DNA of 34,578 bases from Bacteroidales bacterium (GTDB taxonomy: Bacteria; Bacteroidota; Bacteroidia; Bacteroidales; ML635J-15). This document shows, one piece after another, positions 34,154 to 34,578 of this stretch. A program made the position numbers and the translations under genes. The notes beneath the pieces are model-generated. The model made no database searches and was not told the origin of the DNA. It saw nothing but the letters and a program-made list of their open reading frames with translations. Each line of letters opens with the position of its first letter. Position 1 is the first letter of the stretch. The DNA is taken from positions 11,717-46,294 of the forward strand of contig JAGOLH010000019.1 of the NCBI GenBank assembly GCA_017994175.1, given 5' to 3'.

Positions 34154-34578
34154 ATGATACGTTCTGATATTGAAATAGCAAAGGCGGCTGATATTAAGCC
34201 GGTTATAGAAATTGCGGCAAGTTTGGGTATTGCCGAAGGTCAGCTTGAGTTATACGGTAAATATAAGGCAAAATTGCCGCTGAGCCTTATCGATGAGTCG
34301 AAAATGCTTAATTCGAGGTTAATTTTGGTAACTGCCATTACCCCAACCCCTGCCGGAGAAGGTAAGACCACCACTTCGATAGGGTTGGCACAGGCCATGA
34401 ACCTGCTGGGTCATAAGACAACGGTTGTGCTCCGTGAACCATCGCTGGGGCCTGTATTCGGTGTAAAGGGCGGGGCTGCAGGTGGTGGCTATTCACAGGT
34501 AATACCCATGGAAGATATTAACCTGCATTTTACGGGTGATCTGGCAGCGGTCGAAAAAGCACACAACCTGCTGGCAGC
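34154..34578 (+). CDS. fhs: Formate--tetrahydrofolate ligase, N-terminal part (runs off window)
   Basis: The ATG at 34154 opens a frame with no stop to the window end (141 complete codons). It reads [20 protein letters not shown], then [13 protein letters not shown], then the ATP-binding P-loop [14 protein letters not shown] and [20 protein letters not shown], all diagnostic of Fhs. The enzyme makes 10-formyl-THF from formate, THF and ATP. About three quarters of the protein (normally about 555 residues) lies beyond the window. It shares the folate one-carbon pool with gcvP in this window. Confidence 0.97.
   Translation, partial: MIRSDIEIAKAADIKPVIEIAASLGIAEGQLELYGKYKAKLPLSLIDESKMLNSRLILVTAITPTPAGEGKTTTSIGLAQAMNLLGHKTTVVLREPSLGPVFGVKGGAAGGGYSQVIPMEDINLHFTGDLAAVEKAHNLLA

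Noticed and set aside
1..34578. CRISPR arrays, insertion sequences or prophage genes
   Set aside because: No regularly spaced repeats of 25-40 bp, transposase motifs or phage structural genes were seen anywhere in the window.

Overview
The window is a piece of a Bacteroidota chromosome, probably from the Bacteroidales/Marinilabiliales side. Evidence for this: three proteins carry the type IX secretion (T9SS) C-terminal sorting domain with a 'YPNP/FPNP' start; promoters are of the TTG-N20-TAnnTTT(G/A) type; Shine-Dalgarno sequences are mostly absent; the primary sigma factor is the short 286-residue Bacteroidota form; lipoproteins, outer-membrane barrels and DUF4783 are present. Intergenic DNA is AT-rich and no gap between genes exceeds about 270 bp. 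Codon use shows no obvious foreign island, apart from the repeated GIY-YIG segment at the left edge.

Layout. 1-575: two copies of a small GIY-YIG nuclease gene. The first is cut by the window edge. The second lost its 3' end where it meets the end of dgkA. 537-2350 (minus): a putative operon of a small lipoprotein built of YGxP repeats, a radical SAM/SPASM enzyme and dgkA. 2469-3734 (minus): a divergent CAP/SCP-like secreted protein and a small outer-membrane barrel. 3832-8840: a T9SS-secreted subtilisin, an Ig-like (DUF5011-type) lipoprotein and a serpin lipoprotein. 8889-14486: dapF, an HtrA/DegP protease, a T9SS-secreted PHP-domain protein, the primary sigma factor and a second barrel. 14483-20160: rsmE, rmuC, a YfcE-type phosphoesterase and gcvP. 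20277-26240: two orphan envelope or secreted proteins, a DUF4783-nadC-yihY operon, rlmH, and a divergent pair of a degenerate histidine kinase and a REC-HTH response regulator. 26511-32089: the rod-shape operon mreB-mreC-mreD-mrdA(PBP2)-rodA. 32094-34578: a TylF-like methyltransferase, a DNRLRE-like T9SS protein, and the 5' end of fhs (formate-THF ligase).

Most of the window is housekeeping: cell shape and peptidoglycan (mre/mrd/rodA, dapF), one-carbon metabolism (gcvP, fhs), NAD synthesis (nadC), rRNA methylation (rsmE, rlmH) and envelope quality control (HtrA, serpin).

The most unusual items are: (1) the rSAM/lipoprotein pair, in which the lipoprotein is reduced almost entirely to three YGxP repeats; (2) a helically phased array of six TTAAC direct repeats in front of the promoter of a small secreted orphan; (3) a histidine-kinase-like protein that appears to have lost ATP binding, divergent from an intact response regulator; (4) the GIY-YIG repeat whose broken end supplies the last residues of dgkA. 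All calls come from reading the sequence and recalled family knowledge. No database search was run.
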